The translations under genes were made by a program, and so were the position numbers. Source: Paracoccaceae bacterium (GTDB lineage Bacteria; Pseudomonadota; Alphaproteobacteria; Rhodobacterales; Rhodobacteraceae). Taken from it: a DNA stretch of 7,671 bases. Positions 1 through 6,914 of the stretch are shown one piece after another. Where the stretch lies: NCBI GenBank assembly GCA_023260935.1, contig JALQTL010000467.1, forward strand, positions 1 through 7,671, read 5' to 3'. The notes below the pieces were generated by a model. The model made no database searches, had not been told where the DNA came from, and worked only from the letters and a program-made list of their open reading frames with translations. The first letter of the stretch is position 1. Each line of letters begins with the position of its first letter.

Positions 1-1607
1 ATCGCCCGCCCCGAAAGACCGGGCCCGTAATGCGCGTATTTGCCGGAATTTGTCATCAGCGCCCGGGTGGCCGGGGGGAAGACCGGTTCCGAGATCGAAC
101 ACCAGCACAGATCCGGCAACACCTGCACGCCACTTGCCTCCAGCCGTGCAAGGGTGGCGTCATCGCGCAACTGCCCAATCACCGCCCGCCCGGCGGTGAC
201 GATGATCGGGATGACCGCCCGCCGCCCGTCCAGTGCCGCAGCCAAGGCCTTGCATTCCGTGACCGAGGCATGAGGGCTTCCGATGGCCACAAGTTCCACC
301 GCTTCGGGCCCATCGTTCAACTGGCGCCAACCGGCCACCATGTCTTCGCGGGTGATACAGACATGATCGGCACCCGGGGCAATGCGGTGCGCCTCTGGCG
401 TCACCCCATCAACATGCAGCATCGGCGCGGCCGAGGTGGTGCCAAAGGCGGCACAGACCGCCTTCAGGTTTTCCGGCGTCGGCGCGGCAGGCTCAAGCCC
501 GCGCAACAAGGGAATCCGGTCGGGGGACGCCTTGCCAGCCAGCCAGCCGATCAGCGGCCAGAAGGCATCGTCAAAGCCTTCCGGCAGGTCGATGTCAAGA
601 ATGCGCGTGGCCTTCCGGTTTTCATCCAGATAGACGCCAGACAGCGGTGCCCGGCCGGTCATCGCGATGCACAGGTCCAGAAAATCAGGGTGCTTGGCAG
701 TGCGCGCGCCCAGAACGGAATTGGCATAGATCACGGCATTCGATTCAGACCACGCGATCGTCTCGCCTTCGGCCGGGGCGGTATCCAGCAGATAGGGCGA
801 ACAGGTGAATGTCGGCTGGCACCCCATCCGCACATAGGCATCGGCCAGCCGTTGCGCGGGCCCGCCGAAAAGGTCTGGCACACCCTGCGCCTGCCAGTTG
901 GAATGATCGACAGAAATGGCGTTCATCGTCGTCGGAATACAGACCTTTGCCCCCATGTCGGCCATCTTTTCGGCGAAGGTCAGGTTGGCCGGGCTGGCAT
1001 ATATGCAGCCATCGATATGGCCCTGGGTCACGTCGATTAGCCGTGTCGCCCCCTGATTGGCGGCCATGGCGCACAGGATGCGCATGGCCTGCGCCGTCGC
1101 CTCTCCGCGCGCGCCGTCCAGCATGGCCCGGTCGGCTTCCGAAAGGGCCAGCGCGCTGGTGGCCGGCGGCGTGACGGGGATATGCAGCCCCTCGGCCTCG
1201 ATCGCCGTCGCACCGATCCGCGCGGACCGGGCGCCCGACAGCGCCGCGAAGGCATCGGCCGAAAGCCGCAGAACCGGCAGCGTCTTGCCGAACATTTCCG
1301 CCGCGATCATCGCGCCCAGCGTCACCACATCTTCCGGCTCGGCAAAGACCAGCGCTGCGGGCGCACGTCCGTTCAGCACCATGTCCAGCAAGACACCCGA
1401 CCCGGTGCACGACCCCCGCGTCCCCGAGATCACCAGAATCCGCCCCACAAGGCTTTGCCCCGCCAGCGGGTGATGCACGTCAATGACCTTGCCCGTCGCA
1501 GGGTCCACCCCGCCCCAGAAGCTGAGCGGCTCGGTGGTGGCAATGATGTCACCCGCGGCATCCCCCGGCAGGATCGACAAGGCACTAAATGGCGCGGTCT
1601 GGGTCAT
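1..1607 (-). CDS. Fused aconitase X (AcnX), probable cis-3-hydroxy-L-proline dehydratase; 3' end cut by window edge
   Basis: Reading the minus strand from the ATG at 1607 gives 535 codons with no stop before the left edge. Residues about 1-135 match the small swivelling domain (DUF126): SFWGGVDP at 29-36, HPLAG at 46-50, GTRGSCTGSGVLL at 62-74. Residues about 150 onward match the catalytic AcnX domain (DUF521): FTCSPY at 267-272, SESNAVIYANSVLGAR at 287-302, CWCSISEPVF at 501-510. Cysteines in the conserved blocks (Cys269, Cys313, Cys501, Cys503) are candidate iron-sulfur ligands. In the family, bacterial AcnX proteins beside hydroxyproline genes dehydrate cis-3-hydroxy-L-proline to 1-pyrroline-2-carboxylate, while archaeal relatives act on phosphomevalonate; the context favours the first. 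Probably only a few tens of C-terminal residues are missing. The start overlaps the epimerase stop as ATGA with no clear Shine-Dalgarno, so translation is probably coupled. Family is confident; substrate is inferred. Confidence 0.88.
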   Translation of the reverse strand, partial: MTQTAPFSALSILPGDAAGDIIATTEPLSFWGGVDPATGKVIDVHHPLAGQSLVGRILVISGTRGSCTGSGVLLDMVLNGRAPAALVFAEPEDVVTLGAMIAAEMFGKTLPVLRLSADAFAALSGARSARIGATAIEAEGLHIPVTPPATSALALSEADRAMLDGARGEATAQAMRILCAMAANQGATRLIDVTQGHIDGCIYASPANLTFAEKMADMGAKVCIPTTMNAISVDHSNWQAQGVPDLFGGPAQRLADAYVRMGCQPTFTCSPYLLDTAPAEGETIAWSESNAVIYANSVLGARTAKHPDFLDLCIAMTGRAPLSGVYLDENRKATRILDIDLPEGFDDAFWPLIGWLAGKASPDRIPLLRGLEPAAPTPENLKAVCAAFGTTSAAPMLHVDGVTPEAHRIAPGADHVCITREDMVAGWRQLNDGPEAVELVAIGSPHASVTECKALAAALDGRRAVIPIIVTAGRAVIGQLRDDATLARLEASGVQVLPDLCWCSISEPVFPPATRALMTNSGKYAHYGPGLSGRA

Positions 1608-2605
1608 TTGACGACAAATCCATGTGCAAAGGGGTCACGGTCATCGATGAAGATGGTGTTGTAGCCGGTCATCCGCGCCCAGCCGGCGATCGAGGGGATG
1701 ATGGCATCACGCCCCGCCACACTGGCCGCGGCTTCGACCCGGCCCTTGAAGATCGACCCGATGATCGATTCATGGTGGAACTCATCGCCGACCCGCAACT
1801 GCCCCTTGGCGGCAAGCTGCGCCATCCGGGCCGAGGTGCCGGTGCCACAAGGGCTGCGGTCAATTGCCTTGTCACCGTAAAACACCGCGTTGCGGGCATG
1901 GGCACCTTCGACCGTTGGCTTGCCGGTCCACTGGATGTGGCTAAGCCCGTTGATCGCCGGGTGTTCGGGATGGATGAATTCGTATTTCGCATTCAGCGCA
2001 GCCCGCAGTTTCGGCGAAAAGCCGATCAGCTCGCCAGCGGTGAAATCGGCCATGTCGCGGAAATTCTTCTGCGGTTCCACGATGGCATAGAAATTGCCGC
2101 CATAGGCAACATCCACGACGATCTCTCCCAGGCCTTCCACTTCTGCGGTCAGGCCTTCGGCATGAAGGAAGGACGGCACATTGGTCAGCCGCACTTCTTC
2201 GACGAAGCGGCCCTCCTGACGATAAGCGATATCCACCTTGCCCGCCGGTGCCTCGATCGACAGGTGGCCGGGGGTGCGCGGGCTGATCAGGCCATTCTCG
2301 ATGCCCATCGTAATGGTGCCGATGGTACCATGGCCGCACATCGGCAGGCAGCCCGAGGTTTCGATGAACAGCACCGCCACATCACAATCGGGGCGCGTGG
2401 GCGGGTATAGGATCGAGCCAGACATCATGTCATGGCCGCGCGGTTCGAACATCAACCCGGTGCGGATCCAGTCGAATTCCCGCAGGAAATGCGCGCGGCG
2501 CTCCAGCATGTTCGCCCCCTCCAGCCGGGGGCCACCGCCGGCGACAAGGCGGACGGGGTTGCCGCAGGTGTGGCCGTCGATGCAGGAAAAGGTATGGCTG
2601 GCCAT
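1604..2605 (-). CDS. hypRE: 4-hydroxyproline 2-epimerase (proline racemase family)
   Basis: This 333-residue cytoplasmic enzyme interconverts trans-4-hydroxy-L-proline and cis-4-hydroxy-D-proline, the first step of bacterial 4-hydroxyproline breakdown. It is cofactor-free and uses two cysteines as acid and base. Both are present: Cys90 in PMCGHGTIG (88-96) and Cys253 in DRSPCGTGTSA (249-259). Having Cys at both places argues against trans-3-hydroxyproline dehydratase, a paralogue in which the second Cys is replaced by Thr. The N-terminus has the family's IDGHTCGNP (9-17). The frame is open further upstream to 2704, but the family N-terminus and a good Shine-Dalgarno (TGAGGA, 2611-2616) fix the ATG at 2605. 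Its length matches the epimerase family. It lies 8 nt after the flavoprotein gene, whose product consumes its D-isomer, and overlaps the AcnX start by 4 bases. Proline racemase is a less likely alternative. Confidence 0.95.
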   Translation of the reverse strand: MASHTFSCIDGHTCGNPVRLVAGGGPRLEGANMLERRAHFLREFDWIRTGLMFEPRGHDMMSGSILYPPTRPDCDVAVLFIETSGCLPMCGHGTIGTITMGIENGLISPRTPGHLSIEAPAGKVDIAYRQEGRFVEEVRLTNVPSFLHAEGLTAEVEGLGEIVVDVAYGGNFYAIVEPQKNFRDMADFTAGELIGFSPKLRAALNAKYEFIHPEHPAINGLSHIQWTGKPTVEGAHARNAVFYGDKAIDRSPCGTGTSARMAQLAAKGQLRVGDEFHHESIIGSIFKGRVEAAASVAGRDAIIPSIAGWARMTGYNTIFIDDRDPFAHGFVVK

Positions 2606-2610
2606 GATGG

Positions 2611-2616
2611 TCCTCA
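2611..2616 (-). promoter_or_regulatory. Shine-Dalgarno of the epimerase, overlapping the upstream stop codon
   Basis: On the minus strand TGAGGA lies 5 nt before the epimerase ATG. Its first three bases are the TGA stop of the flavoprotein gene. This decides the epimerase start at 2605 over the upstream in-frame start at 2704 and implies that terminating ribosomes can re-initiate on the epimerase. Confidence 0.75.
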
Positions 2617-3861
2617 GAAGCGGTAGGGAGAGAAGGGTTTCAGATCGATGGCCGGCTGCCTGCCGGTAACAAGATCGGCCACCAGTCGGGCGGTTCCGGC
2701 GCATTGGGTCAGGCCCAGATGGCCATGGCCGAAGGCATAGGTGATGCGCGGCGTGGCCCGGGCCGCGCCGATGGCGGGCAGGCTGTCGGGCAGCGACGGG
2801 CGAAAGCCCATCCAGCGTTGCCCGCCCTCGACCCTCAGCCCCGGCAGAAAGGCCTGCGCCTTGCGCAGCATCGCATCCGACCGGCGGTGGTTTGGCGGCA
2901 GGTTCAGCCCCCCCAGTTCCACCGCCCCCCCGACCCGGATGCCACTGGTCAGGCGGGTGACGACAAAACCGTGCCCCCCGAAGGTGACTTGCGTACGCAG
3001 ATCAAAGGCGGTGCCGGGCAGCGTGGTGTTATACCCGCGCTCTGTTTCCAGCGGGATGCGATCGCCAAGGCCCCGCGCCAGCAGATGCGAATGCGCGCCT
3101 GCGGCCAGAACCACATGGCCGGCCGTCTGCGGGGCTCCGCCTGCAAGGCTGACCGTCACGCCATCCGCCTCGGGGACAAGTGCAGTCGCATCGCCGCGCA
3201 GGATGGTGCCACCCTGCGCCTTCAGGCGTTCGGCCAGTGCCAGCACGAAATCCTTGGGATCTGCGATGGAATACCATCCCGGCGTGAACGTCCCGCGCAC
3301 AAATCGGGGCGACAGGCCGGGCTGAACCTCGGCCATCTCTTCCGGGCCCATGTGGCGAAAGGCAATGCCGTGATCGGCGCGCGCCTGCCAGCCCGGCAGC
3401 GACGCGCGGAATTCTGCTTCGGATTCATAGACCTGAAGGTTTCCTTCACGCCGAAGCATGGGCAGCGTGCCGCTGGCTTGCAGGAACGGCTCCAGCTCTG
3501 CCTTTGACAGATCCATCAGCGCGGTTTGCGCTGCGGTCGCCGCCGCCACCCGAGACGGCGCGCAGGCCCGCCAGAACTGTAGCATCCACGGCGCGATCCG
3601 CAGCGCATAGGCCGGCGGAACGGAAAGCGGACCCAACGGGTCCAGCAGCCATTTCGGCGCCTTGCGCAGAATGCCGGGCGATGCCAGCGGCAGGATATCG
3701 GTAAAGGCAAAGGCCCCGGCATTGCCCGCCGAAGCCCCCGCCGCGGGGCCGGTGCGGTCCAGCACCGTCACGGTCAAACCGCGCGCCTGCAGGGCCAGCG
3801 CCGTGGAAAGACCCACGACGCCAGCCCCGATCACGATCACATCGGGGGGGGTATGCATCAT
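2614..3861 (-). CDS. FAD-dependent D-amino-acid dehydrogenase family protein, probable D-hydroxyproline dehydrogenase (HypO type)
   Basis: A 415-residue flavoprotein of the DAO/DadA superfamily. The N-terminal FAD-binding Rossmann fold shows VIVIGAGVVGLSTA (8-21), with Gly12, Gly14 and Gly17 as the dinucleotide motif, followed by the strand end VLDR (33-36). ETERGYN (272-278) and GFRPSLPDSLPAIG (352-365) are hallmarks of the single-chain D-amino-acid dehydrogenase group; AFGHGHLGLT (376-385) is the C-terminal FAD-contacting segment. Placed directly before the epimerase, it most likely oxidises cis-4-hydroxy-D-proline to 1-pyrroline-4-hydroxy-2-carboxylate, passing electrons to the respiratory chain, as described for rhizobial HypO. 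This is a one-gene version, unlike the three-subunit LhpBEF enzyme of pseudomonads. Two consecutive ATGs (3861 and 3858) could serve as start; a weak GAGCAG precedes them, 4 nt after the ATPase stop. General D-amino-acid dehydrogenase activity cannot be excluded. Confidence 0.88.
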   Translation of the reverse strand: MMHTPPDVIVIGAGVVGLSTALALQARGLTVTVLDRTGPAAGASAGNAGAFAFTDILPLASPGILRKAPKWLLDPLGPLSVPPAYALRIAPWMLQFWRACAPSRVAAATAAQTALMDLSKAELEPFLQASGTLPMLRREGNLQVYESEAEFRASLPGWQARADHGIAFRHMGPEEMAEVQPGLSPRFVRGTFTPGWYSIADPKDFVLALAERLKAQGGTILRGDATALVPEADGVTVSLAGGAPQTAGHVVLAAGAHSHLLARGLGDRIPLETERGYNTTLPGTAFDLRTQVTFGGHGFVVTRLTSGIRVGGAVELGGLNLPPNHRRSDAMLRKAQAFLPGLRVEGGQRWMGFRPSLPDSLPAIGAARATPRITYAFGHGHLGLTQCAGTARLVADLVTGRQPAIDLKPFSPYRF

Positions 3862-3865
3862 CTGC

Positions 3866-4588
3866 TCAGTGTGTGGCGGCCAGAAACTTCTGCAATTCCG
3901 GATCCTTGGGGGCGCCGAACAGTTCCTCTGGAGCCGCGATCTCGGCCATCACACCCTTGTGGAAAAAGGCCACACGGTCCGAAACCTCACGCGCGAACTT
4001 CATTTCATGAGTCACGCAGATCATCGTCATGCCTTCAGAGGCCAGCATGCGCAAGGTATCCAGCACCTCGCCCACAAGCTGCGGGTCAAGGGCCGAGGTC
4101 ACCTCGTCAAACAGCATGTAGTCAGGTGACATGGCCAGCGCGCGGGCAATCGCCATACGCTGCTGCTGCCCCCCCGACAGGCGCGAGGGATAGACCTTCA
4201 GCTTGTCGGCCAGACCCACATGGTTCAACTGGCGCACGGCTTCGGCCTCGGCATCGGACTTGCTGCGTTTCAGAACCTTGATCTGGGCCAGCATGACGTT
4301 TTCCAGAACCGTCAGATGGGGAAAGGCGTTCCACTGCTGGAACACGATGCCGATCTTTTCGCGCAGCTTGTTCAGGTCGGTCGATTTGGCATGCACCTCG
4401 ACCCCGTCCACAAGGATGCGGCCGGAATCGATCTGTTCCAGACCGTTGATGCAGGTCAGCAAGGTGGACTTGCCCGACCCCGATCCGCCGATCACGGTCA
4501 GCACCTCGCCCTTGGCCACGGTCAGGTTGATCCCCTTCAGAACCTGCAACGCGCCGAAGGATTTGTGGACATTCTGGATTTCAATCAT
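3866..4588 (-). CDS. Polar amino acid ABC transporter, ATP-binding subunit
   Basis: A 240-residue ABC ATPase of the polar amino acid (HisP/GlnQ-like) family that powers import from the cytoplasmic face. All nucleotide-binding elements are visible: Walker A GGSGSGKST (34-42), Q-loop FQQW (83-86), signature LSGGQ (137-141), Walker B YMLFDE (157-162), D-loop SALD (165-168) and the switch His194 in VTHEM. The Walker A begins GG where most relatives have GP, a conservative difference. The frame extends 10 codons further upstream, but the family N-terminus MIEIQNVHKSFG places the start at the ATG at 4588, overlapping the preceding permease by 8 bases, which suggests coupled translation. Position 162 is Glu, so the catalytic base is intact. 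The cluster points to hydroxyproline as cargo; the ATPase itself does not determine specificity. Confidence 0.95.
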   Translation of the reverse strand: MIEIQNVHKSFGALQVLKGINLTVAKGEVLTVIGGSGSGKSTLLTCINGLEQIDSGRILVDGVEVHAKSTDLNKLREKIGIVFQQWNAFPHLTVLENVMLAQIKVLKRSKSDAEAEAVRQLNHVGLADKLKVYPSRLSGGQQQRMAIARALAMSPDYMLFDEVTSALDPQLVGEVLDTLRMLASEGMTMICVTHEMKFAREVSDRVAFFHKGVMAEIAAPEELFGAPKDPELQKFLAATH

Positions 4589-5234
4589 TGGACCACCGCT
4601 TTTCCAGATAACCGCCAAAGCGGGCGATCGGGAAGGAAATGAGGAAATAGAACAGCCCGCAGATCATCAGCAGGAACAGGGGTTCCTGAAGGCGCGTGAT
4701 CAGGGTCTGAGTGGATTTGAGCAGTTCCACCACCTGCACGATGTAGACAAGCGCCGAATCCTTCATCACCCCCAACGCCAGCCCGATCCATGACGGCAGG
4801 GCGACGCGGGTGGCCAATGGCAAGACCACATAGGTCATGTCCTGCCCCCATGTCATCCCCAGGGAACGCGCGGCGCGGCGCAGCGTGGGCGGCACGGCCT
4901 CGATCCCGCCGCGCACGATTTCGGAACAATAGGCGGCGGTGTAAAGCGACAGGACCGAACAGGCCACGGTAAAGCCTGAAACCCGCAGCCCCAGCACGGT
5001 TGTGACAAAGGCATTGGCCAGCACCAGCTGGATCAGCAGCGGAATGGACCGGAACACATCCAGCACAAAGGTCAGCGGGGCAGCCCACCATGGCCCGATC
5101 TGATACCGGATCACCCCGAAGATGATCCCCATGATCGTGCCAAAAAAGACAGAGATGGCCGTGACGAACAGCGTCATCCCGGCGCCTTGGGCCAGAAAGA
5201 CCAGATCCTTCGCGGTCAGTGCGGTATCAAACAT
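4581..5234 (-). CDS. Polar amino acid ABC transporter, permease (second of two)
   Basis: A 217-residue inner-membrane permease of the HisM/GlnP-like family. Hydrophobic segments lie at about 19-42, 52-60, 67-82, 88-104, 146-168 and 186-203. FRSIPLLIQL (61-70) is the usual loop near the second membrane segment. The cytoplasmic EAA loop that docks on the ATPase spans about 105-131 (EIVRGGIEAVPP then RRAARSLGMTWGQ). KDSALVYIV (158-166) is typical of the family. It should pair with the other permease to form the channel. The start at 5234 is supported by an AAGGGGGG Shine-Dalgarno (5240-5247) that overlaps the stop of the first permease. The last codons overlap the ATPase start. Confidence 0.94.
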   Translation of the reverse strand: MFDTALTAKDLVFLAQGAGMTLFVTAISVFFGTIMGIIFGVIRYQIGPWWAAPLTFVLDVFRSIPLLIQLVLANAFVTTVLGLRVSGFTVACSVLSLYTAAYCSEIVRGGIEAVPPTLRRAARSLGMTWGQDMTYVVLPLATRVALPSWIGLALGVMKDSALVYIVQVVELLKSTQTLITRLQEPLFLLMICGLFYFLISFPIARFGGYLEKRWSND

Positions 5235-5246
5235 CCCGGCCCCCCT

Positions 5247-5912
5247 TCAGTAACGGAACAGCCGGGCCGCAAGCAGGCGGGCCGAAAGGGTGATGGCCTT
5301 GGTGATCAGATAGAAGATCACAGCCGCAATCGCGAAAAGTTCGAAGGTGCGGAAAGTGCGGGCGTTCAGTTCGCTGGTGACGCCGTAAAGATCGGTATTC
5401 ATGGCCACCACGGCGCCCAGTGACGTCATCAGGATGGCCCAGACCATCTGGTTCGTCATCGGCAGGAACGAAATGCGCAGCATCTGCGGCAGGATCACGT
5501 TCTGAAAGGCCTGCAACGGCGACATGCCCAGCGACCGCGCGGCGCGGGTCTGCGTCTCGGGGATGGCCTTCAGGGCGCCGCGGAAGTTCTCGGTCAGGTA
5601 GCCTGCGTTGTTGAAGGCGATCCCGATGAGCAGAGACATATAGGGCGACAGATGGATGCCAAAGCCGCCCAGGCCGAAATGAACCATGTAGATCTGGAAC
5701 AGGGCCGGCGTGTTTCGGGCGATTTCCACCCAAGTGGTCGCAATGGCGTACAGAATGCGATTGCCCGAAAGTCGGAACAGCGTCAGCAAAATCGCCACCG
5801 TAATGCCGATCACCATCGACAGAATGGCAATCTCCATGGTGACCAGCGCCCCCTCCAGCATGTCGGGAAGGGAATTCAGCGCCTGGTTCCAGCGAAAATT
5901 GTAGTTGAACAT
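5247..5912 (-). CDS. Polar amino acid ABC transporter, permease (first of two)
   Basis: A 221-residue inner-membrane permease of the polar amino acid family, partner of the permease that follows 12 nt downstream. Hydrophobic segments are at about 21-46, 53-62, 70-88, 91-104, 150-171 and 190-210. EIARNTPALFQIY (63-75) is the conserved loop before the third segment. The EAA loop, which contacts the ATPase, covers about 108-143 (RGALKAIPETQTRAARSLGM). An in-frame GTG at 5933 would add seven residues, but the ATG at 5912 has AAGAGG five bases upstream and the GTG has nothing comparable, so I chose the ATG. It follows the binding-protein gene after 82 nt containing a strong stem-loop, a common arrangement that lets the binding protein be made in excess. 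Confidence 0.94.
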   Translation of the reverse strand: MFNYNFRWNQALNSLPDMLEGALVTMEIAILSMVIGITVAILLTLFRLSGNRILYAIATTWVEIARNTPALFQIYMVHFGLGGFGIHLSPYMSLLIGIAFNNAGYLTENFRGALKAIPETQTRAARSLGMSPLQAFQNVILPQMLRISFLPMTNQMVWAILMTSLGAVVAMNTDLYGVTSELNARTFRTFELFAIAAVIFYLITKAITLSARLLAARLFRY

Positions 5913-5917
5913 GGCCG

Positions 5918-5923
5918 CCTCTT
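5918..5923 (-). promoter_or_regulatory. Shine-Dalgarno deciding the first permease start
   Basis: On the minus strand AAGAGG lies 5 nt before the ATG at 5912. The alternative GTG at 5933 has no purine-rich stretch at the right distance, so this site fixes the shorter start. Confidence 0.7.
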
Positions 5924-5938
5924 GTCGGGGCACGCAGT

Positions 5939-5962
5939 GGCGATGCAGGGCGGCGATGCGGG
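5939..5962 (-). repeat. Short direct repeat forming an alternative hairpin arm
   Basis: GGCGATGCAGGG (5939-5950) is repeated as GGCGATGCGGG (5952-5962), differing by one inserted A. Either copy could pair with the single complementary arm at 5971-5981, the first with one bulged base. The copies are adjacent, so two mutually exclusive hairpins are possible. It may simply be a small local duplication. Confidence 0.55.
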
Positions 5963-5981
5963 ATCAACGCCCCGCATCGCC
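5952..5981 (-). other. Intercistronic stem-loop between binding protein and permease genes
   Basis: The arms GGCGATGCGGG (5952-5962) and CCCGCATCGCC (5971-5981) are exact reverse complements, giving an 11-bp stem with an 8-nt loop. It sits 13 nt after the binding-protein stop at 5995. No T-run follows on the transcribed strand, so full termination is doubtful. Hairpins here in ABC operons often protect the upstream mRNA from 3' exonucleases or attenuate readthrough, raising the amount of binding protein over membrane subunits; that role is inferred. Confidence 0.7.
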
Positions 5982-5994
5982 TTGGATCAGCCGA

Positions 5995-6804
5995 TCAGCG
6001 ATAGACGCCGTCGATGGTCAGGCTGGCCGGTGCGCCATCACCGACCCACTTCTTGTAAAGTTCGGCATAGCGGCCGGTACGGACCTGCTGGTTGATGAAC
6101 AGGTTCATGTAGTTGATCAGGCCATATTCCTCGCGCAGCGTGATCAGGGCCACATAGTCCGGCACCATCGGCGCCTTGTCGACGATCTTGATGCCCGGGA
6201 AGTTGCCCGATTTCACGTTGGCTTCCGAAACTTCGACGGTTGCCACAGTGGCGTCAAGCTGGCCCTGGCTCAGCGCCAGGAAGACGTCTGCCTGGCTCTG
6301 GTAGGGACGGAATTCACCTTCGCCCCACTCCTTGACCTTGCCTTCCAGCCAGATCGCCTCATAGGTGCCGGCGGTGGCGCCCACGGTCTTGCCCTTCATG
6401 TCTTCCCAGGTTGCCATTTCGACCTTGTCATTGCCCACGACGGCATTTTCAAAGGAATAGTAGGGAATGGTGAAGCCCACGGTCTTGGCGCGCTCCAGCG
6501 TGTCGGAGGTCGAGGCAACGGCCACGTCGACCCGGCCCGACATCAGCGACGGAATACGCTCGGGGAAGGTGGTTTCAACGATCTCGGCGGTCACGCCAAG
6601 GGCGGCAGCCAAATCGGTGCAGTAATCGACATCAAAGCCGATCGGATTGTTGTCAGCATCGCGCGACCCCATCGGCGGGAAGTCCAGCACCACGGCGCAA
6701 CGCAGCGTGCCCGAGGAGATGATGTCATCCAGCTTGTCGGCTTTGGCCGGCAAGGCAACGGCAGTGGCCGCAAAAAGGCTGGCAGCAAGAATGGAAGTTT
6801 TCAC
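5995..6804 (-). CDS. Periplasmic amino-acid-binding protein of the ABC transporter (SBP family 3)
   Basis: A 269-residue extracytoplasmic solute-binding protein that captures the substrate in the periplasm and delivers it to the permease pair. A signal peptide is clear: basic start MKTS, hydrophobic run 4-19, cleavage likely after PAKA (residue 22). There is no lipobox Cys, so it should be soluble. The family 3 fold covers about 30-257, with GFDVDYCTDLAAALG (56-70), TSDTLERAKTVGFT (99-112) and TVGATAGTYE (140-149). Arg105 falls where HisJ-type proteins bind the substrate carboxylate. At the position of the amino-group-binding Asp, in the block starting LDA at 183-185, this protein appears to have Thr189. 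The start is a GTG, supported by AGGGAGAG (6811-6818) six bases upstream and by the signal peptide. It is the first gene of the run, behind a candidate promoter. Hydroxyproline as ligand is inferred from neighbours. Confidence 0.93.
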   Translation of the reverse strand: MKTSILAASLFAATAVALPAKADKLDDIISSGTLRCAVVLDFPPMGSRDADNNPIGFDVDYCTDLAAALGVTAEIVETTFPERIPSLMSGRVDVAVASTSDTLERAKTVGFTIPYYSFENAVVGNDKVEMATWEDMKGKTVGATAGTYEAIWLEGKVKEWGEGEFRPYQSQADVFLALSQGQLDATVATVEVSEANVKSGNFPGIKIVDKAPMVPDYVALITLREEYGLINYMNLFINQQVRTGRYAELYKKWVGDGAPASLTIDGVYR

Positions 6805-6810
6805 GTCTGT

Positions 6811-6818
6811 CTCTCCCT
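6811..6818 (-). promoter_or_regulatory. Shine-Dalgarno of the binding protein (GTG start)
   Basis: On the minus strand AGGGAGAG ends six bases before the GTG at 6804. It supports this uncommon start codon, as does the complete signal peptide that begins there. Confidence 0.7.
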
Positions 6819-6885
6819 GAGTTTATTGAGGTTCAGATTCACCCACCCGGACTATTTCACCGTGGACCAAACAAATCAATCGCCA

Positions 6886-6914
6886 AATACAGCATGTATG
6901 CAATCAGTATCCAA
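6886..6914 (-). promoter_or_regulatory. Candidate sigma-70-type promoter of the transporter/catabolic operon
   Basis: On the minus strand TTGGAT (6909-6914) and TGTATT (6886-6891) are separated by 17 bases. They resemble -35 and -10 boxes (3 of 6 and 4 of 6 consensus matches). Transcription would begin near 6879, giving a leader of roughly 75 nt to the GTG at 6804. The region is clearly more A/T-rich than the genes on either side. The match is modest and found by eye. Confidence 0.35.
6887..6899. promoter_or_regulatory. Candidate operator: ATACA-N3-TGTAT inverted repeat over the -10 box
   Basis: ATACA (6887-6891) and TGTAT (6895-6899) form a perfect 5-bp inverted repeat with a 3-bp centre, overlapping the putative -10 box. 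Short AT-rich palindromes of about this size are typical of GntR-type repressors, which often control hydroxyproline clusters. No regulator gene is in the window, so its identity is unknown. Confidence 0.35.

Noticed and set aside
30..1040. 336-codon plus-strand reading frame and smaller overlapping plus-strand frames
   Set aside because: They are antisense to the AcnX gene, whose minus-strand frame shows two recognisable domains. The plus frames have low-complexity, Arg/Gly/Pro/His-rich translations typical of GC-rich shadow frames and no family motif.
745..1410. 221-codon minus-strand frame
   Set aside because: It is an out-of-frame reading inside AcnX, with Arg/Gly/Ala-rich sequence and no recognisable domain.
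1589..2410. 273-codon plus-strand frame
   Set aside because: It is antisense to the 4-hydroxyproline epimerase, which has both catalytic cysteines in the minus frame.
2606..2704. 33-codon N-terminal extension of the epimerase
   Set aside because: It would overlap the flavoprotein's 3' end, does not resemble the family N-terminus, and the ATG at 2605 has a proper Shine-Dalgarno.
2704..3507. 267-codon plus-strand frame
   Set aside because: It is antisense to the FAD-dependent dehydrogenase and its translation has no family features.
4589..4618. 10-codon N-terminal extension of the ATPase
   Set aside because: The family N-terminus begins at MIEIQNVHKSFG, and the extension only reads into the end of the permease gene.
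5227..5967. 246-codon minus-strand frame
   Set aside because: It is out of frame within the first permease; the Arg/His/Pro-rich translation lacks membrane segments, whereas the chosen frame has them and an EAA loop.
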